Source of the DNA: Caulobacter vibrioides
GTDB lineage: Bacteria > Pseudomonadota > Alphaproteobacteria > Caulobacterales > Caulobacteraceae
Assembly (NCBI GenBank): GCA_001449105.1
Contig: LNIY01000084.1
Coordinates: 1-64,000, forward strand
Length of the DNA: 64,000 nucleotides
Direction of reading: 5' to 3'
Shown: positions 32,803 to 41,749 of the stretch, one piece after another
Numbering within the stretch: position 1 is the stretch's first letter
Layout of the letters: each line of letters starts with the position of its first letter
Notes under the pieces: model-generated
What the model was told of the DNA's origin: nothing
The model's database searches: none
What the model saw: only the letters and a program-made list of their open reading frames with translations
Translations under genes and position numbers: made by a program

Positions 32803-33881
32803 GCCCGGACCTCGGAGAACAGCACCTCGGCGCCGGCCGCTTCCAGCCGATGGCGCAGCAGAAGCGCGCGCGGGCGCGGCATCAGCTCCGTCGACACCGG
32901 GGCGACGCCGGACAGCCCGAGCTGCGCCAGCAGTCCGGCGGGCGCTGAAAGCACGTCGAGCGCCTGATAGGAGAAGGTTTCCAGCTCGGCGCGCACCGTC
33001 AGCCCGGCCTCGGCGTAGGCGGCCATGCGGTCTTCGAGGTCGGCGAAGGCGACGCCGGCCTCGATGGGAACCGGCAGGGCCTGGCGCAGCAGGTCGAAGT
33101 CCTCGACCGGCACGCCGGCCAGGGTCTCCAGCGCGGCGGCGGCTTCCGCGGGCGCGGCGACCAGTTCCAGGGTGAAGCGCAGGAAGGCCTGATCGACGAT
33201 CCGCACCTGCTCGGGGGCCTTCAGCCGGCGCCACAGGGCGTCGGCCTCGCCGCGGGGCAGGTCGAAGACGGTGGCCGAACCGCCGGTCGAGATGTCGGTC
33301 CCCGCCGGCAGCCGTTGGCGCAGGACGCCGACCTGCAGGTGCGACAGGTTGCTGGCGAAGAGGGCGAAGCGGGCCTGGTCCGGACGGCTGGCGGTCAGGC
33401 GCACGGCGCCGGGCGGCAGCGCGGCCTCCAGGGCGCGGACGGTGGCCTCGGTGACCGCGCCGAGGATCACGCCCGGCGGCGTCAGCAGCAGGTTGAGGGC
33501 GGCGGCGGGCTCCATGCCCAGGAAGCGGCCGAGCACCGTGCTCACGGCGTCGGCGGCGTCGAGATCCAGAAGTTCGCCGGCCAGGTCCATGGGCGGGGCG
33601 CGGACGAGGGCGGCGCCGGCGGGCGCGACCTCGGCCTCGACGCCGAGCGTTCCGATCAGCGCGGCCAGACGCGCGGCGTCGGTCGCGGGCAGGTTGGCCA
33701 ACAGCCGGGCGGGAGCGCGATAGAGGGCGTCCACCACCGTTTCGACCGGCAGTTCCAGCGCCTGGCTGAGCACGGAGGCGGCGCGCGGAGACGCGTTCCC
33801 GATGCTGGTGATCAGCAGGTCGGCGGCCTCAGGTTCGACGCTTGGATACGCTACGCTGGGGTACACCGACGACTCGAGCAC
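32799..33881 (-). CDS. Protein of about five L7/L12-like alpha/beta repeats (first gene of the operon)
   Basis: The 360-aa protein is unrecognised as a whole. It can be divided into about five segments of 55-70 residues. Each has a strand, a helix, a proline-containing turn and a final helix-strand ending of the LxxxLxxxGAEVxx type. The best one reads SQALELPVETVVDALYRAPA followed by ALIGTLGVEAEVAP. This is the pattern of the C-terminal domain of ribosomal protein L7/L12. The GTG at 33881 is preferred as start because GGGAGG lies five bases before it; the frame continues five codons upstream to a TTG that would place the ribosome-binding site inside the gene. It leads the operon and overlaps the TPR gene by four bases. 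Confidence 0.7.
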   Translation of the reverse strand: MLESSVYPSVAYPSVEPEAADLLITSIGNASPRAASVLSQALELPVETVVDALYRAPARLLANLPATDAARLAALIGTLGVEAEVAPAGAALVRAPPMDLAGELLDLDAADAVSTVLGRFLGMEPAAALNLLLTPPGVILGAVTEATVRALEAALPPGAVRLTASRPDQARFALFASNLSHLQVGVLRQRLPAGTDISTGGSATVFDLPRGEADALWRRLKAPEQVRIVDQAFLRFTLELVAAPAEAAAALETLAGVPVEDFDLLRQALPVPIEAGVAFADLEDRMAAYAEAGLTVRAELETFSYQALDVLSAPAGLLAQLGLSGVAPVSTELMPRPRALLLRHRLEAAGAEVLFSEVRA

Positions 33882-33986
33882 CAACACCTCCCTCAAGGCT
33901 GGTTTCGACCGGGCTATCCACGCTCTAGTTGGCGCGGCGGCAGACTCGTGTCAGAGTTGTATTGCTTTGTAAAGTTCCGAAATCTT

Positions 33987-34012
33987 GCACGTGGTGAATT
34001 CACGCCATGTGC
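33987..34012. promoter_or_regulatory. Dyad in the promoter region of the ten-gene operon
   Basis: The perfect palindrome GTGAATTCAC (33994-34003) lies at the centre of a longer imperfect dyad (GCACGTGG...CCATGTGC). It is about 110-130 bp upstream of the first gene of the operon and 27-52 bp past the stop of the MFS gene, in a relatively AT-rich gap. It could be an operator or part of a transcript end; no T-run supports the latter. Confidence 0.4.
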
Positions 34013-34038
34013 GATCGATCGTGTGCGGAGGATCGGCG

Positions 34039-35274
34039 CTATCGCCGTGCGAGCAAGGCCGTCGCGCCGGCGAGCGCCGCCAGGGCGGCCGCTGCGAAAA
34101 CGCCGCGAAGGTCGCCGCCGGCCGAGGCCACGGCGATGCCGAGCAGCGGGCCCAGCGCCTGCGACGCCGCCACGGCCACGTTCATGACGCCCAGGTCGCG
34201 TCCATTGCGGGCGCCGTCGGGCAACACCTCGGCCACGAGGGCCAGGTTGCTGGTCGAATAGACGCCGTGGCCGATCCCGAAGACGATCTGGGCGACCAGC
34301 GGACCGGGCCAGCCCGGAACCAGCAGCAGCAGCGAGACGCCGGCGGCGATCAGCACGCCGCCCGCGATCACTACGGGGCGACGGCCCAGCCGGTCCGATA
34401 GCGCTCCGCTCACCGCGCCCGCCGCCAGCATCCCCAGGGTCGAGGCCGTCAGCAGCAGGCCGAAAGCCGCCTCGGGCGTCACGCCCGGGAGCCGACTGGC
34501 CAGGTCGCCGCGGTCCTTGAGGTAGAAGAACAGGTAGAGGGTGTGCAGGGCCACGGCCGTCTCGACCAGCAGCCGCGAGGCGAAGACCATCCGGAAGCGG
34601 CCGTCGGCGAAGGCGGTCAGGCGGAGGCTCGGCCAGCCGATGGGCGAGCGCGCGGGCGCGGGCGGCTCGCGCAGGGTCAGGGCGAAGGGCAGGACCAGCA
34701 GGGTGGTGGCGGCGATGACGGCGGCGTAGCGGCTGGCCGCCGAGACCAGCAGGGCGCCGACCACCAGGGCCGTGAACAGCTTCGAAGCGGGCAGGGCCAG
34801 GCCCGCCCAGGCCGCCGCCGCGCCCTTCTGGTGGTCGGGCACGAGGTCGGGCAGCACGGCCGCCAGCGGCGCGTAGAGGGCGTTCACCGCCAGCTGCAGC
34901 AGAACGATCGCGCCCAGCATCTGCCACGGGGTCTGGGCCAGGCCGATCAGCGCCAGGCTGACGGCCGTGGCCGCCCAGCCGCCGAGGATCCACGGTCGGC
35001 GGCGACCCAGGCGGCCGCGCGTGGCGTCGCTGAGCGCGCCGAAGGCGATGTGGGCGGCGGCGGCCGTGATCGCCCCCACGATCGAAACCTGGCTGAGCGT
35101 CAGGTCGCGGGCGTGCGGCGCGACCTCGGCGGCCTTCAGCGGCGCCAGCAGGGTCAGCAGCGGGATGAAGGAGATGAAGGCGCCCGCATTGGCCAGGCCG
35201 TAGCCCGCCAGGAAAAGCCGTGACCGCCCGGCGGCGGCTTTGGGGTCGGGAAATGGGCGGCCGCCTTGATCCAT
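34039..35274 (-). CDS. MFS sugar transporter (GPH/SUT-like)
   Basis: The 411-aa protein has about 12 membrane spans. Two conserved loops, SDATRGRLGRRRPW and SDRLGRRPVV, occur at equivalent places in the two halves, as in MFS disaccharide transporters. It is divergent from a LacI regulator that heads a TonB receptor/GH3/GH30 locus, so it probably carries the released glucose or oligosaccharide through the inner membrane. The direct substrate is not known. Confidence 0.85.
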   Translation of the reverse strand: MDQGGRPFPDPKAAAGRSRLFLAGYGLANAGAFISFIPLLTLLAPLKAAEVAPHARDLTLSQVSIVGAITAAAAHIAFGALSDATRGRLGRRRPWILGGWAATAVSLALIGLAQTPWQMLGAIVLLQLAVNALYAPLAAVLPDLVPDHQKGAAAAWAGLALPASKLFTALVVGALLVSAASRYAAVIAATTLLVLPFALTLREPPAPARSPIGWPSLRLTAFADGRFRMVFASRLLVETAVALHTLYLFFYLKDRGDLASRLPGVTPEAAFGLLLTASTLGMLAAGAVSGALSDRLGRRPVVIAGGVLIAAGVSLLLLVPGWPGPLVAQIVFGIGHGVYSTSNLALVAEVLPDGARNGRDLGVMNVAVAASQALGPLLGIAVASAGGDLRGVFAAAALAALAGATALLARR

Positions 35275-35371
35275 CCGTGGTTTATGCGATCAGGACAGCT
35301 TGCGGTCGAGCTATTGTCAGCGCGGCCGATCGTCCTCATCGTGTCGCACCGCGTTCGGTTCGGAGAGTTCA

Positions 35372-36415
35372 TTGACGGCAAGACGGCCCACCATCGACGA
35401 CGTGGCGCGCCTTTCGGGCGTCGCGCGGACGACGGTCTCGCGGGTGCTCAACGACGGCCCCAACGTCCGCGACGAGGTGCGGGCCCGGGTGATGGAAGCC
35501 GTCAGGACGCTGGACTACAAGGTCAATCCGCAGGCCCGCTCGCTGGCCGGCGGCGGCAGCCGGCTGCTGGGGCTGGTGTTCGCCTCCGACCTGGAGAGCG
35601 AGCCCAACTCGTTCTACCACTCGGCCCTTGAGCTGGGCGCGCTGCGCGGCTGCCTGGAGCTGGGCTACCAGCTGGTCACGCGCCACATCCCCCTGCAGAG
35701 CGCCGACCGCGAGCAGCAGGTCTACGACCTGATCGCCACCCAGCGCTGCGAAGGGCTGATCTTCACGCCGCCTTATTCGGACGACGCGGCCCTGATCGCC
35801 GAGGTGCTGCGGCGCGGCTGCAAGGTTGTGTCGATCTCGCCGGGCGGGGCGGGCAGGGGTCTCGCCGACGGGGTGGGCATGGACGACGAGGCCGGCGGCT
35901 ACGACATCGCCCGTCGGCTGATCGAGCTGGGCCATCGCCGATTCGCCTTCATGGGCGGCATCGAGGGCCACCTTTCGGCCGACCGGCGCCTCGACGGCCT
36001 GATGCGTGCGCTGTCCGAGGCGGGTCTTGGCCAGGGCGACCTGATCCAGGTTCGCGGCGACTTCACCTTCCGCTCGGGGGTGGAGCTGACGCCCGGTCTG
36101 CTGGACGATCCGCTGCATCCGACGGCGCTGGTCTGCGCCAATGACGACATGGCCGCCGGCGCCCTTTCGGTGGTTCACGGGAGGGGCGTGAAAGTGCCCC
36201 AGGACCTGTCGGTTACAGGCTTCGACGACACGCCGGTGTCGGCCATCGTCTGGCCGCCGCTGACCACCGTGCACCAGCCGCTGAAGGACATGGGACGCCG
36301 CGCCGTGGCCCTTCTGGCCAGCCGCCTGACCGGTGGACGATCCGAGGCCGAACCGGAGTTCGATTGCCTCGACCACGCGGTGGTCGAACGGGGCACCGCC
36401 GCCTCCGCACCCTGA
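35372..36415 (+). CDS. LacI-family transcriptional repressor
   Basis: The 347-aa protein has the N-terminal LacI helix-turn-helix with hinge (PTIDDVARLSGVARTTVSRV) followed by a periplasmic-binding-type sugar domain (GLVFASDLESEPNSFYHSAL; FMGGIEGHLSADRRLDGL). The TTG at 35372 is the best start: GGAGAG lies seven bases upstream and the HTH begins at residue 6. Upstream in-frame sequence has no family features. It sits between the divergent MFS transporter and the TonB receptor gene. A perfect LacI-type palindrome occurs just downstream of its stop, in the receptor promoter. Confidence 0.93.
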   Translation: MTARRPTIDDVARLSGVARTTVSRVLNDGPNVRDEVRARVMEAVRTLDYKVNPQARSLAGGGSRLLGLVFASDLESEPNSFYHSALELGALRGCLELGYQLVTRHIPLQSADREQQVYDLIATQRCEGLIFTPPYSDDAALIAEVLRRGCKVVSISPGGAGRGLADGVGMDDEAGGYDIARRLIELGHRRFAFMGGIEGHLSADRRLDGLMRALSEAGLGQGDLIQVRGDFTFRSGVELTPGLLDDPLHPTALVCANDDMAAGALSVVHGRGVKVPQDLSVTGFDDTPVSAIVWPPLTTVHQPLKDMGRRAVALLASRLTGGRSEAEPEFDCLDHAVVERGTAASAP

Positions 36416-36460
36416 TCGAACGTCGATCCCCTTGACAAGGCCGACGCGTTGCGGCCTTTG

Positions 36461-36476
36461 TTGGAAGCGCTTCCAA
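36461..36476. promoter_or_regulatory. LacI-type operator upstream of the TonB receptor
   Basis: TTGGAAGCGCTTCCAA is a perfect 16-bp palindrome with the central CG and flanking pattern typical of LacI/GalR sites. It lies 87 bp before the receptor start. A TTGACA hexamer occurs at 36432-36437, so the operator would overlap or closely follow the core promoter and block transcription when the repressor is bound. Confidence 0.8.
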
Positions 36477-36563
36477 TTCACGAAAGCGCGGCCTTTCGAC
36501 GCCAAATCCGCAAAGAGACGGGGCGAGGAGGGCCAGGGAAGAGACGCAGGAGGGGAGAGTCCT

Positions 36564-39329
36564 TTGATCCATCACGCCCATTCGGTCGCACGCGCCCATG
36601 CCGGCGGCGAGCGCGCCATCGCGGCCTTCAAGCGCGTGGCCTACGCCTCGGCCGGGGCCCTGGCCCTGCTGGCCGGCGCCGCCCACGCTCAGGACGCCGC
36701 TCCGGCTCAAGAGAACACCGCCGTCGACGAGGTGGTGGTCACCGGCTATCGCCGCAGCCTGGAGCAGTCGGCCGAGATCAAGCGCCGCGAGGTCGGCGTG
36801 GTCGAAGCCGTTTCGGCCGAGGACATCGGCAAGCTGCCCGACGTGTCGATCGCCGAGTCCCTGGCCCGCCTGCCGGGCCTGACCGGCCAGCGCGTCAACG
36901 GCCGGGTGCAGGTGATCTCGATCCGCGGCCTGTCGCCCGACTTCTCGACCACGCTGCTGAACGGCCGCCAGCAGGTCAGCGCCGGCGACAACCGCGCCGC
37001 CGAGTTCGACCAGTATCCGTCCGAGCTGCTCAACAGCGTCGTCGTCTACAAGACCTCGAACGCGGCCCTGATCGGCCAGGGGCTGTCGGGCACGGTCGAC
37101 ATGCGCACCGTCCGCCCGCTGGACCAGAAGGGCCGGGTGATGACGCTGAACGCCCGCCGCGAGATCAGCGACCTCGACAAGGCCAATCCGGACGGCTCCA
37201 AGAGCGGCTACCGCTTCAGCGCCTCCTATATCGACCAGTTCGCCGACGGTACGATCGGCGTCGCCCTTGGTTACGCCCACCTCGACAGCCCGACCCAGGT
37301 CCAGCAGTACAAAGCCTGGTACTGGGAGCAGCCGGCCCAGTTCACCGGCGCCAACGCCGGGGCCTACAGCCTGGGCGGCCAGGAAATCTTCGCGACCAAC
37401 CGCGACCAGGTGCGCGACGGCTACATGGGCGTGCTGGAATGGCGGCCCAACGACAGGCTGCACTCGACGCTGGACCTGTTCTACTCGACCTTCGACCAGA
37501 AGGAGGTCCGCCGCGGCATGCAGTGGTTCTCCAGCCCCAGCACGCCCGACGGCACGGTGTTCCTGAACCCCGGCTTCACCAAGGTCGGCAATTCGCTGAT
37601 CAACACCTCGGGCACGGCGACCAACGTCACCCCGATCGTCCGCAACGACCTCAACACCCGCAAGGACGAGCAGTTCGCCCTGGGCTGGAACACCTCGTAC
37701 GTCTCGGGCGCGACAACCTATACCGCCGACATCGGCTATTCGAAGGTCGAGCGTCGCGAGCAGATCCTCGAGACCTACGCCGGCTACGGCCCGATCCGCA
37801 CCTTCGACAACATCGGCTATGACCTGAACTTCAACGGCGTGGGCAAGTACACGACGGGCTTCGACTACGCCGACGCCAGCCGCATGCAGCTGGGCGATCC
37901 GGCGGCCTGGGGCGGCTGGGGCCACGACGGCGCCATCCGCTTCCCCGAGGTCGAGGACCGGATGTTCACCGGCGACTTCCGCATCGACCACGACGTTTCG
38001 GAGACCCGCCTCGGCGGCTTCCTCAGCAGCGTGCAGGCCGGGATCAACTACGCCGACCGCAAGAAGGACAAGACGGTCTCCGACAACGACCTGTTCCTGA
38101 AGAACGGCCGCGCGCCGACGACGGTGGCCTCGCAGTACCTGCTTTCGCCGGCTTCGCTGTCGTTCGCGGGCATCGACCAGGTGCTGGCCATCAACCTGCC
38201 CAAGGCCCTGCCGGTCTATTACGACATCGTGCCGATCGGGAACGCCGACGACTACAACAAGGACTGGAAGATCCAGGAGCGCCTGACCACGGCCTACCTG
38301 ATGGCCAAGATCGACACCCATGTCGGCGCGCTGCCGATCAAGGGCGACATCGGCCTGCAGTACATCTCCACCAAGCAGGAATCGACGGGCTACACCGTCA
38401 GCGGCGGCACGGCCCAGGCGCCGAGCCTGGTCACGGTCGAGGACACCTATGACGAGCTGCTGCCGAGTCTGAACCTGACGGCCGAACCGGTCGAGAACCT
38501 CTATGTCCGCTTCGGCGTGGCCAAGACCTCGGCCCGTCCGCGCCTGGACGACATGCGCGCCAGCATCACCGCCGGCGTCGACGCCCTGACCTTCCGCTGG
38601 AGCGGCTCGGGCGGCAACCCGTACCTGAAGCCGTGGAAGGCCACCGCCTTCGACCTGTCGATCGAGAAGTACTTCTCGCCGGGCACCTATCTGGCCGTCG
38701 CCGGCTACTACAAGGACCTGGAGACCTACATCTACAACAAGTCGGTCGACTACGACTTCTCCAACGTGCCCAACACCGGCACGGTCACGCCGATCAGCAA
38801 CATCGGCCTGCTGACCCGTCCGGAGAACGGCGAGGGCGGCAAGCTCTATGGCTACGAGATTTCGGGCGCGGTCGACTTCGGCCTGATCTCGCCGTGGCTG
38901 AAGGGCTTCGGCTTCGTCGGCAGCATGTCGCACACCAAGACCGACATCCAGCCGGACGGCCCGGGGTCGAGCAACGCGCTGCCCGGCCTGTCGGGCGACG
39001 TCTACAACGTCACCGGCTACTACGAGCGGGCGGGCTTCTCGGCCCGGATCAGCAAGCGCCACCGCTCGGCCTTCCGCGGCGAGGTCGTGCAGCTGTTCGC
39101 CTATCGCGGCTTCACCCAGGTGCTGGCCGACGAGCAGATCGACGCCCAGATCGGCTACGAGTTCCAGAGCGGACCGCTCCAGGGCCTCAGCGCCGTGTTC
39201 CAGGTCAACAACCTCGACAACAGTCCCTACCGCACCCGCACCGGCGTGCTCTCGGACGGCACCCTGCTGCCCGAGACCAACGACCAGTACGGCCGGCAGT
39301 ACATCTTCGGTCTGAACTACAAGTTCTGA
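36564..39329 (+). CDS. TonB-dependent receptor for an oligo- or polysaccharide
   Basis: The 921-aa outer-membrane receptor has a signal peptide (core YASAGALALLAGAAHAQ), a TonB-box-like segment (VDEVVVTGY), a plug domain (LPDVSIAESLARLPGLTGQR; RGLSPDFSTTLLNGR) and a 22-strand-type beta barrel ending in IFGLNYKF with a terminal Phe. The start is TTG at 36564, behind AGGAGGGG; there is no in-frame ATG nearby. The absence of an STN domain fits control by the LacI repressor instead of a FecIR pair. It probably imports the product for the following GH3 and GH30 enzymes. Confidence 0.93.
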   Translation: MIHHAHSVARAHAGGERAIAAFKRVAYASAGALALLAGAAHAQDAAPAQENTAVDEVVVTGYRRSLEQSAEIKRREVGVVEAVSAEDIGKLPDVSIAESLARLPGLTGQRVNGRVQVISIRGLSPDFSTTLLNGRQQVSAGDNRAAEFDQYPSELLNSVVVYKTSNAALIGQGLSGTVDMRTVRPLDQKGRVMTLNARREISDLDKANPDGSKSGYRFSASYIDQFADGTIGVALGYAHLDSPTQVQQYKAWYWEQPAQFTGANAGAYSLGGQEIFATNRDQVRDGYMGVLEWRPNDRLHSTLDLFYSTFDQKEVRRGMQWFSSPSTPDGTVFLNPGFTKVGNSLINTSGTATNVTPIVRNDLNTRKDEQFALGWNTSYVSGATTYTADIGYSKVERREQILETYAGYGPIRTFDNIGYDLNFNGVGKYTTGFDYADASRMQLGDPAAWGGWGHDGAIRFPEVEDRMFTGDFRIDHDVSETRLGGFLSSVQAGINYADRKKDKTVSDNDLFLKNGRAPTTVASQYLLSPASLSFAGIDQVLAINLPKALPVYYDIVPIGNADDYNKDWKIQERLTTAYLMAKIDTHVGALPIKGDIGLQYISTKQESTGYTVSGGTAQAPSLVTVEDTYDELLPSLNLTAEPVENLYVRFGVAKTSARPRLDDMRASITAGVDALTFRWSGSGGNPYLKPWKATAFDLSIEKYFSPGTYLAVAGYYKDLETYIYNKSVDYDFSNVPNTGTVTPISNIGLLTRPENGEGGKLYGYEISGAVDFGLISPWLKGFGFVGSMSHTKTDIQPDGPGSSNALPGLSGDVYNVTGYYERAGFSARISKRHRSAFRGEVVQLFAYRGFTQVLADEQIDAQIGYEFQSGPLQGLSAVFQVNNLDNSPYRTRTGVLSDGTLLPETNDQYGRQYIFGLNYKF

Positions 39330-39338
39330 CCCCTGCTC

Positions 39339-39378
39339 GCGGAGGGCCGATCCCTTCCCCCGGCCCTCCGCGCTTTTT
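39339..39378 (+). terminator. Hairpin terminator between the TonB receptor and GH3 genes
   Basis: GCGGAGGGCCG and CGGCCCTCCGC form a perfect 11-bp stem with an 11-nt loop, followed by GCTTTTT. It lies 9 bp after the receptor stop. It may reduce, but need not block, read-through into the enzyme genes. Confidence 0.85.
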
Positions 39379-39469
39379 CCCTTCAACGACGCCCGCCATC
39401 GAAAGAGGCGCGGGCGCTCGGCGCCCCGCGAGGCGGCGCCCCTTCGATCCCGACGATACGGAGTACGCC

Positions 39470-41749
39470 ATGACGACCCAGCCTTCGTCCGCCCTGCGGA
39501 TCCTGCGCCGGACCTCCACCGCCGTGGCGCTGCTGGCCCTGCTGCCGGCCGCGAGCCTGGCCCAGACCATGCCCACCAAGGACAGCGCGCCGCTGGCCGC
39601 GCGCGCCAACGATCCGGTCTGGGCGCGCGCCGACGCGCTCGTCAGGCAGATGACGCTCGACGAGAAGATCACGTACCTGCACGGCCTGTTCCCGCCCAAC
39701 ACCAAGCCGGCTCCGGCGGACATGATCCCGTCGGCCGGCTACGTGCCCGGCGTGCCGCGCCTGAAGATCCCGACCCTGCGCGAAAGCGACGCCAGCCTGG
39801 GCGTCGCCAACCAGGTCGAGCAGCGCAAGGGCGACACTGCCACGGCCCTGCCGTCGGGCCTGGCCTTGGCCGCGACCTTCGAGCCGAAGCTGGCCTACGA
39901 GTCCGGCGCGATGATCGGCGCCGAAGCCCGCGCCAAGACCTTCAACGTGCTGCTGGCCGGCGGGGTCAACCTGACCCGCGACCCGTGGGGCGGTCGCAAT
40001 TTCGAGTATCTGGGCGAGGATCCGCTGCTGGCCGGCGAGATGGCCGGGGAGTCGATCCGCGGCGTGCAGAGCAACCACATCGTCTCGACCATCAAGCACT
40101 TCGCCCTCAATCCGCAGGAGACCGGCCGCCACGTGATGGACGCTCGCATCGGCGAGGCCGACCTGCGGGAAAGCGACCTGCTGGCCTTCCAGATCGCCAT
40201 CGAGAAGGGCAAGCCGGCCTCGGTGATGTGCGCCTACAACAAGGTGGGCGGCGACTGGGCCTGCGAGAACGACTTCCTGCTCAACAAGGTGCTCAAGCGC
40301 GACTGGAACTATCCGGGCTGGGTGATGTCGGACTGGGGCGCGGTGCACAGCACCACCAAGGCCGCCCTGGCGGGCCTGGACCAGCAGTCCGGCCAGGAAC
40401 TGGACAAGCAGATCTACTTCGGCGACGACCTGAAGGCCGCCGTCGCCAAGGGCGAGGTCAGCCAGGCGCGGGTCGACGACATGGTCCGCCGCATCCTCTA
40501 CGGCGTCATCGCCACCGGCCTGATCGACAACCCGATCCCGGCCAGCGCCCAGCCGATCGACTACGCCCATAACGCCAGGATCGCCCAGACCCTGGCCGAA
40601 CGCGGCGCGGTGCTGCTGAAGAACGACCGGGGCCTGCTGCCGCTGGCCAGGACGGCGAAGAAGATCGTGCTGGTCGGCGCCCACGCCGATGTCGGCGTGC
40701 TGTCGGGCGGTGGTTCGTCCCAGGTGCGCTCGGTCGGCGGCGCGCCGGTCGAGATCCCGCTGAACGGTGGCGAGGCGGCCTCGTTCGTCCGCGTCACCTG
40801 GCACGCCTCCTCGCCGCTGCAGGCGATCAAGGCGGCCTATCCAAACGCCGAGGTCTCCTATGTCGACGGCAAGGACCCGGCCGCGGCGGCCGCCGCCGCG
40901 CGCGACGCCGATCTCGCCATCGTCTTCGCCTGGCACTGGCAGACCGAGGCCCAGGACGCCCCGTCCATCGCCCTGCCCGAGAACCAGGACGCCCTGATCG
41001 ACGCGGTGGCGGGCGCCAACAGGAACTCCCTGGTGGTGCTGGAGACCGGCGGTCCGGTGCTGATGCCCTGGCTCGATCGGGTGGGCGGCGTGCTGCAGGC
41101 CTGGTATCCGGGCCAGCGCGGCGGCGAGGCCATCGCCGGCGTGCTCAGCGGCGCGGTCAATCCGTCGGGCCGCCTGCCGATGACCTTCCCCAAGTCCGAA
41201 GACCAGGCCCCGCGCGCCTCGGCCCCCGGCTATGCCGAACAGGCCGCCATCGACGACGCCCGCCGCGCGGGCAAGGAGGCCGGGCCGATCAAGAGCTTCC
41301 CGGTCGAGTACGTGGAGGGCGCCGCCGTCGGCTATCGCTGGTTCGCCCAGCAGAACCAGCAGCCGCTCTATCCGTTCGGCTACGGCCTTTCGTACACCAG
41401 CTTTGGCTACAAGAACCTCAAGGTCGAGGACGGCGAAGGGCTGAAGGTCAGCTTCGACGTCACCAACACCGGCAAGGTCGCCGGCGCCGACGCCCCGCAG
41501 CTCTACGTCACCGCCGGCAAGCGCAAGCCGATGGTGCGCCTGGCCGGCTTCCAGAAGGTCGACCTGCAACCGGGCGAGACCCGGCGCGTGACGCTCAGCG
41601 TCGATCCGCGCGTGCTGGCCGACTACGACACCGCCAAGCCGGGCTGGACCCTGCCGGCCGGTTCGTATCCGCTGTATGTCGGCGCCCATGCCGGCGATCC
41701 GGCCCTGACCGGATCGGCCAAGCTGAAGGCCTGGAGCCGCAAGCCGTGA
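39470..41749 (+). CDS. Glycoside hydrolase family 3 enzyme (beta-glucosidase type)
   Basis: The 759-aa secreted enzyme has a signal peptide (TAVALLALLPAASLAQ). The GH3 (alpha/beta)8 domain has GEDPLLAGEM and KHFALNPQETGRH, with the nucleophile Asp288 in WVMSDWG. The C-terminal (alpha/beta)6 sandwich and a fibronectin type III domain (SFDVTNTGKVAGADAPQLYV) follow. This is the full-length bacterial beta-glucosidase layout. It removes terminal beta-linked sugar residues in the periplasm. The stop overlaps the start of the GH30 gene (TGATG), so both enzymes are made together. Confidence 0.94.
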   Translation: MTTQPSSALRILRRTSTAVALLALLPAASLAQTMPTKDSAPLAARANDPVWARADALVRQMTLDEKITYLHGLFPPNTKPAPADMIPSAGYVPGVPRLKIPTLRESDASLGVANQVEQRKGDTATALPSGLALAATFEPKLAYESGAMIGAEARAKTFNVLLAGGVNLTRDPWGGRNFEYLGEDPLLAGEMAGESIRGVQSNHIVSTIKHFALNPQETGRHVMDARIGEADLRESDLLAFQIAIEKGKPASVMCAYNKVGGDWACENDFLLNKVLKRDWNYPGWVMSDWGAVHSTTKAALAGLDQQSGQELDKQIYFGDDLKAAVAKGEVSQARVDDMVRRILYGVIATGLIDNPIPASAQPIDYAHNARIAQTLAERGAVLLKNDRGLLPLARTAKKIVLVGAHADVGVLSGGGSSQVRSVGGAPVEIPLNGGEAASFVRVTWHASSPLQAIKAAYPNAEVSYVDGKDPAAAAAAARDADLAIVFAWHWQTEAQDAPSIALPENQDALIDAVAGANRNSLVVLETGGPVLMPWLDRVGGVLQAWYPGQRGGEAIAGVLSGAVNPSGRLPMTFPKSEDQAPRASAPGYAEQAAIDDARRAGKEAGPIKSFPVEYVEGAAVGYRWFAQQNQQPLYPFGYGLSYTSFGYKNLKVEDGEGLKVSFDVTNTGKVAGADAPQLYVTAGKRKPMVRLAGFQKVDLQPGETRRVTLSVDPRVLADYDTAKPGWTLPAGSYPLYVGAHAGDPALTGSAKLKAWSRKP

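Noticed and set aside
24745-33881. Prophage, phage-tail or type VI secretion interpretation of the ten-gene operon
   Set aside because: No sheath, tube, baseplate, capsid, terminase, portal, integrase, ClpV-type ATPase or membrane complex gene is present, and the codon use matches the flanking chromosome.
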